Below are positions 21,602-31,867 of a stretch of DNA of 64,000 nt, in pieces. The notes beneath the pieces are model-generated. The model was not told the origin of the DNA, did no database searches, and saw only the letters and a program-made list of their open reading frames with translations. Made by a program: the position numbers and the translations under genes. Numbering within the stretch: position 1 is the stretch's first letter; every line of letters begins with the position of its first letter. Source of the DNA: Thiotrichaceae bacterium (lineage in GTDB: Bacteria > Pseudomonadota > Gammaproteobacteria > SZUA-140); contig NVTY02000059.1 in assembly GCA_002401765.2 (NCBI GenBank), positions 124,001-188,000 of the forward strand, given 5' to 3'.

Positions 21602-24064
21602 ATGAAATTTTTAAAGAAACTATTCAAATCCATGTTGATTACGCTTTCAGCACTCTTCGTGCTTGGCATTGCAACGGTTACAGGTGTTTACCTTTATCTG
21701 TCTCCCGATCTGCCTTCGATTAAGACATTAAAGGAGGTAAAACTTCAGGTTCCACTGCGCGTTTATACGGCGGATAAAAAACTCATCTCCGAATTTGGTG
21801 AAATGAAACGTTCGCCACTAAAATTCGATGAAATTCCGCAATCAATGATCAACGCAATCCTATCTGCCGAGGATAATCGTTATTTTGAGCATCCTGGCGT
21901 TGATTATCAGGGCATTCTTCGTGCTGTCATCAACCTGGCTATGACCGGTAAGAAATCACAAGGTGGCAGTACCATCACCATGCAGGTTGCGCGCAACTTC
22001 TTTTTAAGTAGTGAAAAGACCTATCTACGAAAGATTAACGAAATTTTTCTCTCTTTTAAAATAGAAAATGAACTCAGTAAAGAAGAGATCCTTGAGCTCT
22101 ACCTCAATAAAATCTACCTTGGCCATCGCTCTTATGGTATTGCTGCTGCCGCTCAGGTCTATTATGGAAAAACCATGAATCAGCTCACGATTGCTGAAAT
22201 GGCCATGATTGCTGGTCTGCCCAAAGCCCCGTCTCGTTTTAACCCGGTCACCAACTCAAAACGAGCCGTTACTCGACGCAACTATGTTCTCGGGCGAATG
22301 CATGCGCTGAACCACATTAATACCGATACTTATAAAAATGCACTCAACACAGAAGACACTGCGAAACTTCACGGTCTTTCGATTGAAGTCTCAGCACCAC
22401 ATATTGCTGAAATGGTGCGCTCACAGATGGTAAAGCGGTATGGCGACGAACAAACCTACACCGGCGGCTACAAGGTCATCACGACGATTGACGCTCGCCT
22501 GCAAATCGCTGCTAACAATGCGCTGCGCCGCGCCCTACTCGATTATGACGCTCGTCATGGCTATCGCGGCACACTTGGGCATCTCGATTTTTCCAATCTG
22601 CCCGCTATTAAGTCATGGAATCAGTTATTCAAAAGAATCCCTAAAGTCGGTTACTTGACCTCTGCCATCGTATTAGCACTTGAAGAGCAAGCGGTCACCG
22701 TCATGCTTAACTCTGAAAGGGGTCATATTGTCCACATTCCATGGGGTGGCTTGTCATGGGCCCGCACCTATATTAATGACAACAGACGTGGTCCTAAGCT
22801 AACAATAGCCGCCGATGTACTTAAAGAAGGCGACCTGATCTATGTCCAGACAGATCCCAAACATGGCTGGCGCTTATCCCAACCGCCACAGGCAGAGGGC
22901 GCGCTTGTTTCAGTTTCCTCACATGATGGTCACATTATCGCGCTCAATGGTGGCTATGATTTTCACCGCAGCAACTTCAATCGCGTTACCCAGGCAACAC
23001 GCCAACCCGGTTCAAATTTCAAACCCTTTATCTATTCTGCGGCGCTCGAAAAAGGGTTCACTACCGCCAGCATGATCAATGATGCCCCAGTTGTATTTGA
23101 TGATCCCGGCCTCGAAAGCGCCTGGCGCCCAGAAAATTATAGTGGCAAGTTCTTTGGCCCCACCCGTCTACGTCAGGCACTCATTAAATCACGCAATCTA
23201 GTCTCTATCCGTCTAATGCGCTCCATTGGTATTTCTTATGCCCTTGAATATGTCAGCCGATTCGGCTTTGACCCTAAAAGCCTCCCGCGTGATCTCTCTC
23301 TAGCACTCGGTAGCGGGGCCATCACCCCCCTACAACTCTCTGCTGGCTACGCCGTACTTTCCAATGGCGGCTATCGTGTCACACCATATTTTATAAAGCA
23401 GATCATCGATGCTGATGATTCGATCGTCTTTGAAGCCAATCCTGCCACGGTATGCCTTCACCACTGCACCCTTTCAGCAGATGAAATTGATGCCTTAATA
23501 TTAAATGACTCTAACGATGGCTCTTTACCACCGCCACTGAATATTGCCAGACGTGTTGCATCAGAAGAGAATATCTATTTGATGACCTCAATGCTTCGTG
23601 ATGTGGTTAAACACGGTACAGGACGACGCGCACTGCAGTTAAAACGAAATGACCTCGCCGGAAAAACCGGCACCACCAATGATCAAAAAGATGCGTGGTT
23701 CTCCGGCTACAATGCCGATATTGCCACCATCGCCTGGGTCGGTTTTGATCAGATGCGCTCACTCGGTAACCGCGAAACCGGTGGCCGTGCGGCATTACCG
23801 ATGTGGATCTACTACATGAAAGAGGCACTTAAAGGAGTACCGGAAAAACCGTTTGAACGCCCCGCAGGACTGATTACGGTTCGCATCGACCCTGACAATG
23901 GCCTGCTTGCTGAGAGCAATCAAGCTGGCGCCATTTTCGAAACGTTCAGAAGTGAGCATGCACCGACACGTTACAGTAAACCGAGGATTAAGCAGCCTAT
24001 CACCACCACTGATCACCCCGACAACACACCAGCGGTGGATGAGCCGCCCGCGCAACTCTTCTAA
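21602..24064 (+). CDS. mrcA: Penicillin-binding protein 1A (bifunctional)
   Basis: 820 residues. Inner-membrane peptidoglycan synthase with glycosyltransferase and transpeptidase activities. An N-terminal signal anchor (about residues 12-33) precedes the GT51 domain: EDNRYFEHPGVDYQGILRA (catalytic Glu) and KSQGGSTITMQVARN. An OB-like insertion typical of PBP1A follows, then the transpeptidase with SxxK in RQPGSNFKPF, SRN in KSRNLVS and KTGT in LAGKTGTTND. Also called ponA; it stands divergent to pilMNOPQ as in Pseudomonas. Confidence 0.96.
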   Translation: MKFLKKLFKSMLITLSALFVLGIATVTGVYLYLSPDLPSIKTLKEVKLQVPLRVYTADKKLISEFGEMKRSPLKFDEIPQSMINAILSAEDNRYFEHPGVDYQGILRAVINLAMTGKKSQGGSTITMQVARNFFLSSEKTYLRKINEIFLSFKIENELSKEEILELYLNKIYLGHRSYGIAAAAQVYYGKTMNQLTIAEMAMIAGLPKAPSRFNPVTNSKRAVTRRNYVLGRMHALNHINTDTYKNALNTEDTAKLHGLSIEVSAPHIAEMVRSQMVKRYGDEQTYTGGYKVITTIDARLQIAANNALRRALLDYDARHGYRGTLGHLDFSNLPAIKSWNQLFKRIPKVGYLTSAIVLALEEQAVTVMLNSERGHIVHIPWGGLSWARTYINDNRRGPKLTIAADVLKEGDLIYVQTDPKHGWRLSQPPQAEGALVSVSSHDGHIIALNGGYDFHRSNFNRVTQATRQPGSNFKPFIYSAALEKGFTTASMINDAPVVFDDPGLESAWRPENYSGKFFGPTRLRQALIKSRNLVSIRLMRSIGISYALEYVSRFGFDPKSLPRDLSLALGSGAITPLQLSAGYAVLSNGGYRVTPYFIKQIIDADDSIVFEANPATVCLHHCTLSADEIDALILNDSNDGSLPPPLNIARRVASEENIYLMTSMLRDVVKHGTGRRALQLKRNDLAGKTGTTNDQKDAWFSGYNADIATIAWVGFDQMRSLGNRETGGRAALPMWIYYMKEALKGVPEKPFERPAGLITVRIDPDNGLLAESNQAGAIFETFRSEHAPTRYSKPRIKQPITTTDHPDNTPAVDEPPAQLF

Positions 24065-24077
24065 GATCCATTTCGCC

Positions 24078-24683
24078 ATGCCGCCATCAGATAAAATGCA
24101 ACGCATACGCCAACGGCTTGCGGCAGAAGCCGCTCGCATCATGAGTGCAGAGAGCATCAGTGATTTTCAGGTCGCAAAACAAAAAGCAGCCCATCGCCTC
24201 GGCATCGCTGGAGAACAGGGCATGCCGCGTAATATCGAAATAGAGCAGGCACTCAAAGAGTACCAGGCTATCTTTCGGCCGCAACAGCAAGCGCACGAAC
24301 TCAAAGCACTTAGAAAAACAGCCATCGATATTATGGGGCTGTTACACGATTTTTCACCACGCCTGGTCGGCCCGGTACTGCGCGGCAGCGCTGACCAATA
24401 CTCGGCCATCAACATTCATCTATTCACAGACAATTGCCTGGCGCTTGAGTGGTGGCTTATCGAACGCCACATCCCATTTAACGTCGAGGAGCATGAGTAC
24501 CGTTTCAATGATGGTGAGGTCAAGCGCTACCCGCTCTACCTGATAGAAGATGAGGAGGCCAAGGTGAAATTAGCACTCTTCCCTGAAAAAGGGATACGCC
24601 AGGCACCAAAAAGCCCGCTGGATGGCAAACCCATTCAGCGGGCTTCAATTGCCGAAGTACAACAACTACTTCAGCAGGAATAG
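24078..24683 (+). CDS. Conserved hypothetical protein, nucleotidyltransferase-like
   Basis: 201 residues from ATG 24078, 13 bp after mrcA; a longer frame from 23898 would overlap mrcA and has no domain support. The opening helix (RIRQRLAAEAARIM) and the segment GPVLRGSADQYSAINIHLF belong to a conserved proteobacterial family; G-S-A-D-x-Y-S followed by a beta strand resembles a divergent nucleotidyltransferase fold. I recall homologues being labelled UDP-N-acetylmuramate-alanine ligase in some genomes, which this 201-residue protein cannot be. Its 3' end converges on gltA with 6 bp between stops and contains the hairpin at 24608-24645. Confidence 0.65.
   Translation: MPPSDKMQRIRQRLAAEAARIMSAESISDFQVAKQKAAHRLGIAGEQGMPRNIEIEQALKEYQAIFRPQQQAHELKALRKTAIDIMGLLHDFSPRLVGPVLRGSADQYSAINIHLFTDNCLALEWWLIERHIPFNVEEHEYRFNDGEVKRYPLYLIEDEEAKVKLALFPEKGIRQAPKSPLDGKPIQRASIAEVQQLLQQE
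24608..24645 (-). terminator. Probable gltA terminator embedded in the opposite gene
   Basis: AAGCCCGCTG (24611-24620) pairs with CAGCGGGCTT (24636-24645), and the inner ATGG/CCAT extends the stem with a G-T wobble. On the minus strand the hairpin is followed by TTTTT (24608-24612). It lies 45 bp past the gltA stop, but inside the last 75 bp of the convergent coding sequence. Confidence 0.65.
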
Positions 24684-24689
24684 CGTTCG

Positions 24690-25994
24690 TTACCGTTTAT
24701 CAACATCAACATAGTCACGTACATCCTCACCCGTGTACAGCTGGCGAGGACGCCCAATACGCTGCCCCGGCTCACCAATCATCTCCATCCACTGCGAGAC
24801 CCAACCCACGGTACGTGCCACCGCAAACATCACGGTAAACATATTGGTTGGAATGCCCAGTGCCTTGTAGATGATGCCGGAGTAAAAATCGACGTTTGGA
24901 TAGAGTTTCTTCTCAATGAAGTAACTGTCCTTTAATGCAATATCCTCCAAGCCCATCGCCAATTCAAATAGCGGATCATTGGGATCACCAAACTTCTCTA
25001 ACACCTCATGGCACATTTTGCGGATAATCGTCGCGCGCGGATCATGGTTTTTATAGACACGATGGCCAAAACCCATCAAACGAAATGGGTCATCTTTATC
25101 TTTCGCCTTCGCAATGTATTTAGGAATATTAGCGGCATCACCAATCTCATTCAGCATATGCAATACCGCTTCATTGGCTCCCCCATGCGCCGGCCCCCAC
25201 AGAGCCGTAATACCCGATGAGATACAGGCAAATGGATTTGAACCAGAACTTCCCGATAGACGCACCGTCGCGGTACTCGCATTTTGCTCATGGTCCGCAT
25301 GCAGAATAAAAATCATATCCAGCGCCTTTTCTGCAACGGGATCCACCACATAATCTTCGCTCGGCACTGAGAACATCATGTGCAATAAATTTCCACAATA
25401 ACTCAGGCTGTTCTTTGGATAGATGAATGGCTCGCCAATGGAATATTTATAACAGGCTGCCGCGATGGTCGGCATCTTCGCCAGCATACGGTGCGCTGCA
25501 ATTTCCCGATGACGCGGGTCATGCACATCCGTCGAATCATGATAAAAAGCGGAAAGTGAACCGACCACACCCACCATGCTCGCCATCGGGTGCGCATCAT
25601 GATAGAAACCTTTATAGAAGGTTCGCAGACTCTCTTTTATCATCGTATGGCGGCTAATCATACCGACAAATTCATCCAACTCCACTTTGCTCGGCAGCTC
25701 ACCATTCATCAACAGATACGATGCCTCAAGAAAACTGCTCTTCTCAGCCAACTGCTCAATCGGATAACCACGATAACGCAAGATGCCTGCATCACCATCA
25801 ATAAAGGTGATACCACTACGGCAGCTTGCGGTCGATTGGAAACCGGGATCAAAGGTGAGATAGCCGTGATCTCGATAGAGCGTGCTGATATCGATGGCAG
25901 GAATGCCCTGCCCGTCGACTAACCCTGGCAGCTCCATGCTTTTGCCCGTTTCATTATCCGTAATTGTAAAGGTACGCTTGCCCATCTGACTCAT
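24690..25994 (-). CDS. gltA: Citrate synthase
   Basis: 434 residues, the length of the Gram-negative hexameric type, usually inhibited by NADH. It condenses acetyl-CoA and oxaloacetate. Catalytic motifs: [16 protein letters not shown] (His), [12 protein letters not shown] (His) and [13 protein letters not shown] (His and nearby Asp). The N-terminal [17 protein letters not shown] is typical. It lies 20 bp downstream of mdh on the same strand, so the two TCA-cycle genes are probably cotranscribed. Confidence 0.97.
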   Translation of the reverse strand: MSQMGKRTFTITDNETGKSMELPGLVDGQGIPAIDISTLYRDHGYLTFDPGFQSTASCRSGITFIDGDAGILRYRGYPIEQLAEKSSFLEASYLLMNGELPSKVELDEFVGMISRHTMIKESLRTFYKGFYHDAHPMASMVGVVGSLSAFYHDSTDVHDPRHREIAAHRMLAKMPTIAAACYKYSIGEPFIYPKNSLSYCGNLLHMMFSVPSEDYVVDPVAEKALDMIFILHADHEQNASTATVRLSGSSGSNPFACISSGITALWGPAHGGANEAVLHMLNEIGDAANIPKYIAKAKDKDDPFRLMGFGHRVYKNHDPRATIIRKMCHEVLEKFGDPNDPLFELAMGLEDIALKDSYFIEKKLYPNVDFYSGIIYKALGIPTNMFTVMFAVARTVGWVSQWMEMIGEPGQRIGRPRQLYTGEDVRDYVDVDKR

Positions 25995-26014
25995 CTCCCT
26001 CTCACCACTGTCGC

Positions 26015-26938
26015 TCAGGATATTAATTCGATATCTTTTGTCACCTGCTCTGATGACTGCTTGAACAGACGATTTTCTTCATCGCTCAGCGTCAACTCAA
26101 TCACCTTTTCCATCCCGCCCGAACCAAGTACAACCGGTACGCCAAGCGCGATATCCTTTTCACCATATTCACCGTCGAGCATTGCAACACATGGCAGAAT
26201 TCGTTTACGATCATTACAGATCGCATCAATCATGGTCGCAACCGCTGCCGCTGGGGAGTCATTGGCACTACTCGTTTTTTTCAGCGCAAGGATCTCTGCA
26301 CCACCATTTCTAGTGCGATCAACAATGCGTTCAATCGCCTCCTCGTCGATGAAATTTCTAACGGGAATCCCACTGATGGTGGTGTAGTTGATCATCGGCA
26401 CCATTGAATCGCCATGACCGCCCAGGACCATTGCCGACACATCAAGGTTTGAATAACCGGTTTCCATCGCGATAAAACTCGCCATACGCGCCGCATCTAG
26501 CACACCTGAAAGCCCAAATACACGACTACGATCCCAGCCGGTCGCTTTCCAGAAGGCATAAGACATCACATCGACAGGATTCGTTACCAAAATCACCATC
26601 GCATTGGGCGCATATTTCATCACGTCATCAGCAATTGAGCGAATCACGGCAAGATTGGCCTCTAAAACATCAGAACGAGACATACCCGGCTTACGTGCCA
26701 AACCAGCCGTAATCACCACAATATCAGAACCGCTAATGGCCTCATTGCTTTCACTACCATTCACACGGGTATCAAAGCCAAACAGCGGCGCAGATTCCTG
26801 CAGATCCAATGCCGTTCCTTCTGCAACCCCTTCACGAATATCGGTCAACACCACTTCATGGGCATTATCGCGATAGGCTAGAATCTGTGCGGTCGATTCA
26901 CCGACTCGCCCCGCACCAATAATCGAAATCTTTTTCAT
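26015..26938 (-). CDS. mdh: Malate dehydrogenase, LDH-like type
   Basis: 307 residues. NAD-dependent oxidation of malate to oxaloacetate. N-terminal [14 protein letters not shown] is the GxGxxG dinucleotide site; [26 protein letters not shown] and the catalytic GGHGDSMVP follow. This is the lactate-dehydrogenase-like subtype, not the E. coli type. It stands immediately upstream of gltA and downstream of the malic enzyme gene, all on the minus strand. Confidence 0.94.
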   Translation of the reverse strand: MKKISIIGAGRVGESTAQILAYRDNAHEVVLTDIREGVAEGTALDLQESAPLFGFDTRVNGSESNEAISGSDIVVITAGLARKPGMSRSDVLEANLAVIRSIADDVMKYAPNAMVILVTNPVDVMSYAFWKATGWDRSRVFGLSGVLDAARMASFIAMETGYSNLDVSAMVLGGHGDSMVPMINYTTISGIPVRNFIDEEAIERIVDRTRNGGAEILALKKTSSANDSPAAAVATMIDAICNDRKRILPCVAMLDGEYGEKDIALGVPVVLGSGGMEKVIELTLSDEENRLFKQSSEQVTKDIELIS

Positions 26939-27071
26939 GCTAGCTCCTTAGCGCTCTTTGCTCTTAATCTACCGATGGTTGAGAACCTAATTCCATTCTT
27001 AACGATTGTATTCACTGGGATGAATCGGCCAGCCTAACAATAAATTGAATACGATTATATAGATAGCCCTC

Positions 27072-28349
27072 TTATCTGTAGCAACGTTGCTCGATGCGCG
27101 GATAAAATTCAGGATAATCCATGCAGGCAACGCCAGACTCAACCGCAGCATAGGCAACCGCAGCAGGTACGCGGTCAATCAAACGCGGATCAAGCGGTGT
27201 CGGGATAATATAATGACGCCCAAAACTCAATTTATCCAGTTTATACGCACTCAGTACTTCCTGAGGAACCGGTTCACGCGCCAGATCAGCTAGTGCGTAG
27301 ACCGCCGCCATCAACATATGTTCATTGATTTGACGTGCACGCACATCAAGCGCACCGCGGAAGATAAAAGGAAAGCCCAACACGTTATTCACTTGATTAG
27401 GGAAATCACTACGGCCTGTCGCCATGATCAAGTCATCCCGCACCGCATTGGCAACCGCAGGATAGATTTCAGGATCCGGATTAGAGAGCGCAAAGACAAT
27501 GGGTTTATCAGCCATTGAAGCAATATGCTCAGGGCTCACCAGGTCAGGCCCCGAGAGTCCAATGAATACATCAGCGCCAGTCATGGCATCTGACAATGTG
27601 CGGTCATCCGTCTCGACTGCAAACTCTTCTTTATATTCATTAAGGCCATCGCGCCCACGATAGATCACACCGCGGCGATCAAGCATTCTCAAGTTTTCTT
27701 TTTTCGCACCCAGCGCAACCAACAGACGCATCGACGCAATGGCCGCCGCACCAGCGCCAAGGCAGACAATCTTCGCCTTAGAAAGGCGTTTTTCCTGTAG
27801 TTCTAACCCATTGATCAGACCTGCCGCGGTGATCACCGCAGTACCATGCTGGTCATCATGAAAAACGGGGATATCAAGCCGCTCACTCAGCCGCTTCTCA
27901 ATCTCAAAACAGTGCGGTGCGGCGATATCTTCAAGATTGATGCCGCCAAAAGTCGGCGCGATATTGGCAACGGTGTTGATAAAGTCTTCGGGGTCTTTTG
28001 CAACCACTTCGATATCAAAGACATCAATATCTGCAAATTTTTTAAACAACACCCCCTTCCCTTCCATGACCGGCTTGCTGGCAAGACTACCCACATTACC
28101 CAGGCCAAGCACGGCGGTGCCATCAGTAATCACGGCCACCAGATTCCCTTTAGCCGTATATTTATAGGCCGCTTCAGGGTCTTTCGCAATTTCGCGCACG
28201 GGCTCGGCGACACCCGGCGTATACGCCAGGCCAAGGTCTTCCTGCGTCATACACGGCTTGGTGATCGAGATACAGATTTTACCTGGCTCAGGTAGCGCAT
28301 GGTAATTCAGGGCCGCTTGTTTTTTCTCTTCAGTCATACAAACACTCAC
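27072..28349 (-). CDS. maeB: NADP-type malic enzyme (without phosphotransacetylase domain)
   Basis: 425 residues. Decarboxylates malate to pyruvate. [27 protein letters not shown], the metal-binding FEIEKR and [10 protein letters not shown] segments, and the dinucleotide site [10 protein letters not shown] are all present. E. coli MaeB carries an additional C-terminal phosphotransacetylase-like domain, absent here; the short form is common in other bacteria. It follows no close upstream gene and lies 133 bp before mdh. Confidence 0.93.
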   Translation of the reverse strand: MSVCMTEEKKQAALNYHALPEPGKICISITKPCMTQEDLGLAYTPGVAEPVREIAKDPEAAYKYTAKGNLVAVITDGTAVLGLGNVGSLASKPVMEGKGVLFKKFADIDVFDIEVVAKDPEDFINTVANIAPTFGGINLEDIAAPHCFEIEKRLSERLDIPVFHDDQHGTAVITAAGLINGLELQEKRLSKAKIVCLGAGAAAIASMRLLVALGAKKENLRMLDRRGVIYRGRDGLNEYKEEFAVETDDRTLSDAMTGADVFIGLSGPDLVSPEHIASMADKPIVFALSNPDPEIYPAVANAVRDDLIMATGRSDFPNQVNNVLGFPFIFRGALDVRARQINEHMLMAAVYALADLAREPVPQEVLSAYKLDKLSFGRHYIIPTPLDPRLIDRVPAAVAYAAVESGVACMDYPEFYPRIEQRCYR

Positions 28350-28498
28350 ACCTTATATATAGAATCTATTTCGCGCCACTGGGGACGATTATCGGTCATT
28401 GCCCTGGCCGCTGCAAACTTCATCGCTTTTACGCTGCGCCAAGGGCAGTACAATTTAGTAACGTGCTGCTAATTCCTCAAAACCAGCGACAAAAATAG

Positions 28499-29251
28499 TC
28501 AATCACCCACAACGCTAAGCGACGAAGGATGCCTCACACGGATCGACCAGCGCCCCTTGCGTTGCGTTAGCCAGCCACGTGCCTCGACCTTTTTTTGTGC
28601 CAGTGAGGCCAACAGCCCCTTTTCAAAATAATGTGCATCATCGCGTGAAATTCGCAGCGAGGCCTTGTCTGAAAATGAAATCCAGATCCATTTTTTGTGC
28701 CACGTCACCTTGTCCACACGCCCTTTAAGCCGCGTAAACCCCTGGTCACCACCCCGCAAACTGGCCGCATCAAGTACTTCGGGGCCACCATCCTGCCATA
28801 AGCCTTGCCGCTTAATGCGCGCCAGCCGTTCTGATTGTTGGTAGCAATCAACACTGTGCAAGTTAGGTGGGATGGCAATGGCCATCGCCAGCCCTTTATC
28901 GAGTAGTCTTTGCTGCACACTGCTGCCATCAGCCAGATAGAGATGCGCCAGCGTGCGTCCATAGCGGTCCTTTCGCTCATGCCCATATTGCACACCTACC
29001 CGCGAATCTGCTTTAAACAACTTTTTCAATACATCGCGCGCGGCATTCGCATACGGCTCAGCCGGTTTTTTATCGCGCGCGACTTCTGGCGTATTGATAC
29101 CGATCAAACGAACCTTTTTCCCGCCAACCAGGTGCAAGGTATCGCCATCGTGCACATATTTAACAGTAAAATAGGCATCGATCTTTTCTGCACCACACTC
29201 ACCAGCAACACTAAACGGCGAGAAAACCACCAAAACCAGGGCAAATGCCAT
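28499..29251 (-). CDS. Secreted thermonuclease (SNase) family protein
   Basis: 250 residues from ATG 29251. This start gives a clean signal peptide (MAFALVLVVFSPFSVAGEC). Longer starts at 29311 or 29488 would read through the rpmE terminator and into rpmE, so I reject them. The SNase domain carries VHDGDTLHLVGGKKVRLIG, INTPE and RKDRYGRTLAHLYL, supplying the Arg/Glu/Arg active-site set; the C-terminal 80 residues form an additional beta-rich region (IWISFSDKASLRISR). Probably an exported calcium-dependent nuclease. Confidence 0.85.
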   Translation of the reverse strand: MAFALVLVVFSPFSVAGECGAEKIDAYFTVKYVHDGDTLHLVGGKKVRLIGINTPEVARDKKPAEPYANAARDVLKKLFKADSRVGVQYGHERKDRYGRTLAHLYLADGSSVQQRLLDKGLAMAIAIPPNLHSVDCYQQSERLARIKRQGLWQDGGPEVLDAASLRGGDQGFTRLKGRVDKVTWHKKWIWISFSDKASLRISRDDAHYFEKGLLASLAQKKVEARGWLTQRKGRWSIRVRHPSSLSVVGD

Positions 29252-29262
29252 CACCACAAACG

Positions 29263-29297
29263 AAAAAAGGGTGCCTGAATCAGGCACCCTTTTTTTT
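29263..29297 (-). terminator. Rho-independent terminator of rpmE
   Basis: GGGTGCCTGA and TCAGGCACCC form a perfect 10-bp stem with a short loop, with As on the plus-strand left flank and eight Ts on the right, so the structure can work in both directions. For rpmE it lies about 40 bp past the stop codon. It falls inside the longest version of the nuclease reading frame, which argues for the shorter nuclease start. Confidence 0.85.
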
Positions 29298-29333
29298 GAA
29301 TCAGCGGCCATTCTTGGCAGCCTGCTGTTCAAA

Positions 29334-29540
29334 TTAGCTTTTTTTACCGTATTTCTGTCTAAACTTATCAACACGGCCAGCGGTATCAAGGATCTTCTGC
29401 TTACCGGTGTAGAAAGGATGGCACATTGAACAGACATCCAGACGCAGTGCTTTGCCCGCAGTGGAGCGTGTCTTAAAAGTATTACCACAACTGCAGGTAA
29501 CGTCGATTTCGTTATAATCTGGATGGATATCCGATTTCAT
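29334..29540 (-). CDS. rpmE: 50S ribosomal protein L31
   Basis: 68 residues from ATG 29540, which has TGAGG nine bases upstream; the frame extends to 29600 but the longer N-terminus is not conserved. It is the zinc-binding (C+) form, with CSCGNTF and [10 protein letters not shown] supplying the four cysteines. Core [12 protein letters not shown] start and the basic KFRQKYGKK end are standard. It is followed by a strong terminator. Confidence 0.96.
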   Translation of the reverse strand: MKSDIHPDYNEIDVTCSCGNTFKTRSTAGKALRLDVCSMCHPFYTGKQKILDTAGRVDKFRQKYGKKS

Positions 29541-29629
29541 GCTGTTCAACCTCACAAATTTTTTATATGCCGCCACCTGAACCCACTCCAGGCACCGCAC
29601 AAACTCTGGCCGCGTATTGTATGTAAATC

Positions 29630-29645
29630 CTTGCTGATCAGCAAG
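29630..29645. repeat. Perfect palindrome CTTGCTGATCAGCAAG
   Basis: A 16-bp palindrome about 90 bp upstream of the rpmE start and 76 bp past the rho stop. No T-tract follows on either strand, so it is not a normal terminator; it could be an operator for rpmE or a simple stem in the rho 3' end. Confidence 0.35.
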
Positions 29646-29720
29646 TCAATATAATCGCCTGAGTCACCTTTTGGCATTAACCCATTGATTAAACAAACAA
29701 TAGCTTAATGATCAATTTCC

Positions 29721-30977
29721 CTACCGCTTCATCGAATCAAAGAATTCGGCGTTGGTCTTGGTCGCCTTGAGCTTATCCATCAGAAATTCCATCGCAGCAA
29801 TCTCATCCATTGGATGCAATAATTTGCGTAAAATCCACATTTTCTGCAGCTCGTCTGGCTTGGTCAGCAGCTCTTCACGACGGGTACCGGAACGATTCAG
29901 GTTGATCGCTGGATAGATACGTTTCTCGGCGATACGGCGCTCAAGATGCAGCTCCATATTACCGGTGCCCTTAAATTCTTCGTAGATCACATCGTCCATA
30001 CGCGAACCGGTGTCAATCAAGGCCGTTGCAAGAATGGTCAAACTGCCGCCCTCTTCCACATTACGTGCGGCACCAAAGAAACGCTTCGGACGCTGTAATG
30101 CGTTGGCATCCACACCACCCGTCAATACTTTGCCTGACGATGGCACAACGGTGTTATAGGCGCGGCCCAGACGGGTAATCGAATCAAGCAGGATCACAAC
30201 ATCTCGCTTATGCTCAACCAGACGCTTCGCCTTTTCAATCACCATTTCAGCGACCTGCACGTGGCGTGTTGCTGGCTCATCAAAGGTACTGGAGATCACT
30301 TCGCCCTTCACCGAACGCGACATCTCCGTTACCTCTTCCGGGCGCTCATCGATCAATAGCACGATCATGTAACACTCGGGGTTCAGCTCGGTAATCGAAT
30401 GCGCAATACTCTGCAGCATCATCGTTTTACCCGCTTTGGGTGGCGAAACAATCAAACCACGCTGACCCTTACCAATCGGTGAAACCAGCTCAATAATACG
30501 CGCGGTGAGATCCTCAGTGCTGCCGTTACCCAACTCCAGGTTGAGGCGCTCATTCGCAAAGAGTGGTGTCAGGTTTTCAAACAGTACCTTACTCTTGGCC
30601 ACTTCAGGTGACTCAAAATTAATCTCGCTAACCTTCAATAGTGCAAAATAACGCTCACCTTCTTTCGGCGGACGAATCTTACCGGTCACGGTATCGCCAG
30701 TACGCAGTGCGAAACGACGAATCTGACTCGGCGAAACATAGATATCATCTGGACCTGCCAAGTAAGAACTGTCCGCTGAACGCAAAAAACCAAAACCGTC
30801 CTGCAATATCTCTAGCACACCTTCACTGTGAATATCTTCACCCTTTTTTGAATGCGATTTAAGGATTGCAAAGATAATATCTTGTCGGCGCGAGCGCGCC
30901 ATGTTTTCGATGCCCATAGAACGGGCGAGCTCAACCAGCTCTGCAGCGGATTTTTTTTTCAGTTCAGTAAGATTCAT
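29721..30977 (-). CDS. rho: Transcription termination factor Rho
   Basis: 418 residues, standard length. Hexameric RNA helicase that ends transcription. N-terminal helical domain ([18 protein letters not shown]), OSB/cold-shock RNA-binding domain with [20 protein letters not shown], Walker [12 protein letters not shown], Walker [17 protein letters not shown] and the Q-loop/R-loop region ([19 protein letters not shown]) are intact. It follows trxA on the same strand, as in E. coli, though with a 207-bp spacer. Confidence 0.98.
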   Translation of the reverse strand: MNLTELKKKSAAELVELARSMGIENMARSRRQDIIFAILKSHSKKGEDIHSEGVLEILQDGFGFLRSADSSYLAGPDDIYVSPSQIRRFALRTGDTVTGKIRPPKEGERYFALLKVSEINFESPEVAKSKVLFENLTPLFANERLNLELGNGSTEDLTARIIELVSPIGKGQRGLIVSPPKAGKTMMLQSIAHSITELNPECYMIVLLIDERPEEVTEMSRSVKGEVISSTFDEPATRHVQVAEMVIEKAKRLVEHKRDVVILLDSITRLGRAYNTVVPSSGKVLTGGVDANALQRPKRFFGAARNVEEGGSLTILATALIDTGSRMDDVIYEEFKGTGNMELHLERRIAEKRIYPAINLNRSGTRREELLTKPDELQKMWILRKLLHPMDEIAAMEFLMDKLKATKTNAEFFDSMKR

Positions 30978-31184
30978 ATAAAATTTTTTGGATAGTTTAT
31001 TGATAAAACGAAGTGGACAAAATTAAGAGTAGATTTCACCTATTAAAATAGTCACAGCTAGATCGGTTTTACTTTAGGAGAGGTGCGCCAGTAAAGGCTT
31101 GAATTTATTATTTTTAGAATAGAACCAGACGCTACCACTCTTTCGCGGCAGCGTCCAGCCCTAAAGGTACTTTAATCGGGGGGT

Positions 31185-31511
31185 TTAATTATTGCTATCG
31201 ATAAATGCTGCAAGCTGCGATTTTGAGACCGCACCCACTTTGGTCGCCTCTACATTACCCGCCTTAAATAACATTAAAGTTGGAATACCGCGAATACCAT
31301 AGCGTGGCGGCGTTGCTGGATTATCATCAATATTGAGTTTAGCAATGCGAATCTTGCCATCATATTCCGCAGCAATTTCTTCTAGAATCGGCGCAATCAT
31401 TTTGCATGGACCGCACCATTCCGCCCAGAAGTCTACCAGTACCGGTACTTCAGACTTTAATACATCATCTTCAAATGTGGCGTCTGTTACAGCGCTAATA
31501 TTCTCACTCAC
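31185..31511 (-). CDS. trxA: Thioredoxin 1
   Basis: 108 residues. Cytoplasmic disulphide reductase with the redox motif [10 protein letters not shown], the cis-Pro [10 protein letters not shown] and the usual Asp near residue 27 (VDFWAEW). One oddity: [13 protein letters not shown] replaces the common PxTAxKYGIRGIP. It is divergent from the rhlB-like gene and upstream of rho, a conserved neighbourhood. The spacer upstream contains a MITE-like element about 30 bp from its start codon. Confidence 0.97.
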   Translation of the reverse strand: MSENISAVTDATFEDDVLKSEVPVLVDFWAEWCGPCKMIAPILEEIAAEYDGKIRIAKLNIDDNPATPPRYGIRGIPTLMLFKAGNVEATKVGAVSKSQLAAFIDSNN

Positions 31512-31867
31512 CCTCTATGCCTCCAAATTACTTTATTCAATTTGTAACTACTCAGCTAACCCATGAAATCCGCCAATTCAGCGTTAAAAAATGATCATTT
31601 ACACGTGTCCCTGAGATTGGAGCGGGATACCCATAAACTCACATTTTTCGCCTTGAACTGGCAGATTTCATGAACCATCTGAGCAGTCACTATTAATTTT
31701 AACTACTCGCTGAGTAGTTACTTCAATTTAAGCTAAAACCCATCTCGTCCCTGTCTCAGGATCCATGGCTAGACGTGATTATTAACAATCTGGCCCCAAT
31801 ACACAAACATTGTATCAATAATAAAAACCATAAAGACAGCACTGAATCTGCTATCCTTTCTCGTATT
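31512..31867. other. Intergenic region trxA / helicase, largely a MITE-like insertion
   Basis: A 356-bp spacer between divergent genes. Half of it is the palindromic element at 31544-31721. The remaining 146 bp before the helicase ATG is AT-rich and probably holds its promoter. The trxA promoter must lie either in the 32 bp before the element or within it. Confidence 0.6.
31544..31721. mobile_element. MITE-like element with 13-bp inverted ends and 8-bp target duplication
   Basis: The 178-bp element begins GTAACTACTCAGC and ends with its exact reverse complement. TTCAATTT stands directly on both sides (31536-31543 and 31722-31729), the form of an 8-bp target-site duplication. Inside, 31547-31580 is repeated inverted at 31654-31687 (34 positions, most matching), so the element can fold almost end to end. 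It has no ORF. A 65-69 bp relative without most of the interior is at 58112-58180. The transposase family that moved it is not visible here. Confidence 0.8.

Noticed and set aside
29311-29488. Longer N-terminus for the thermonuclease
   Set aside because: It would include the rpmE terminator and part of rpmE, with no signal peptide at its start.
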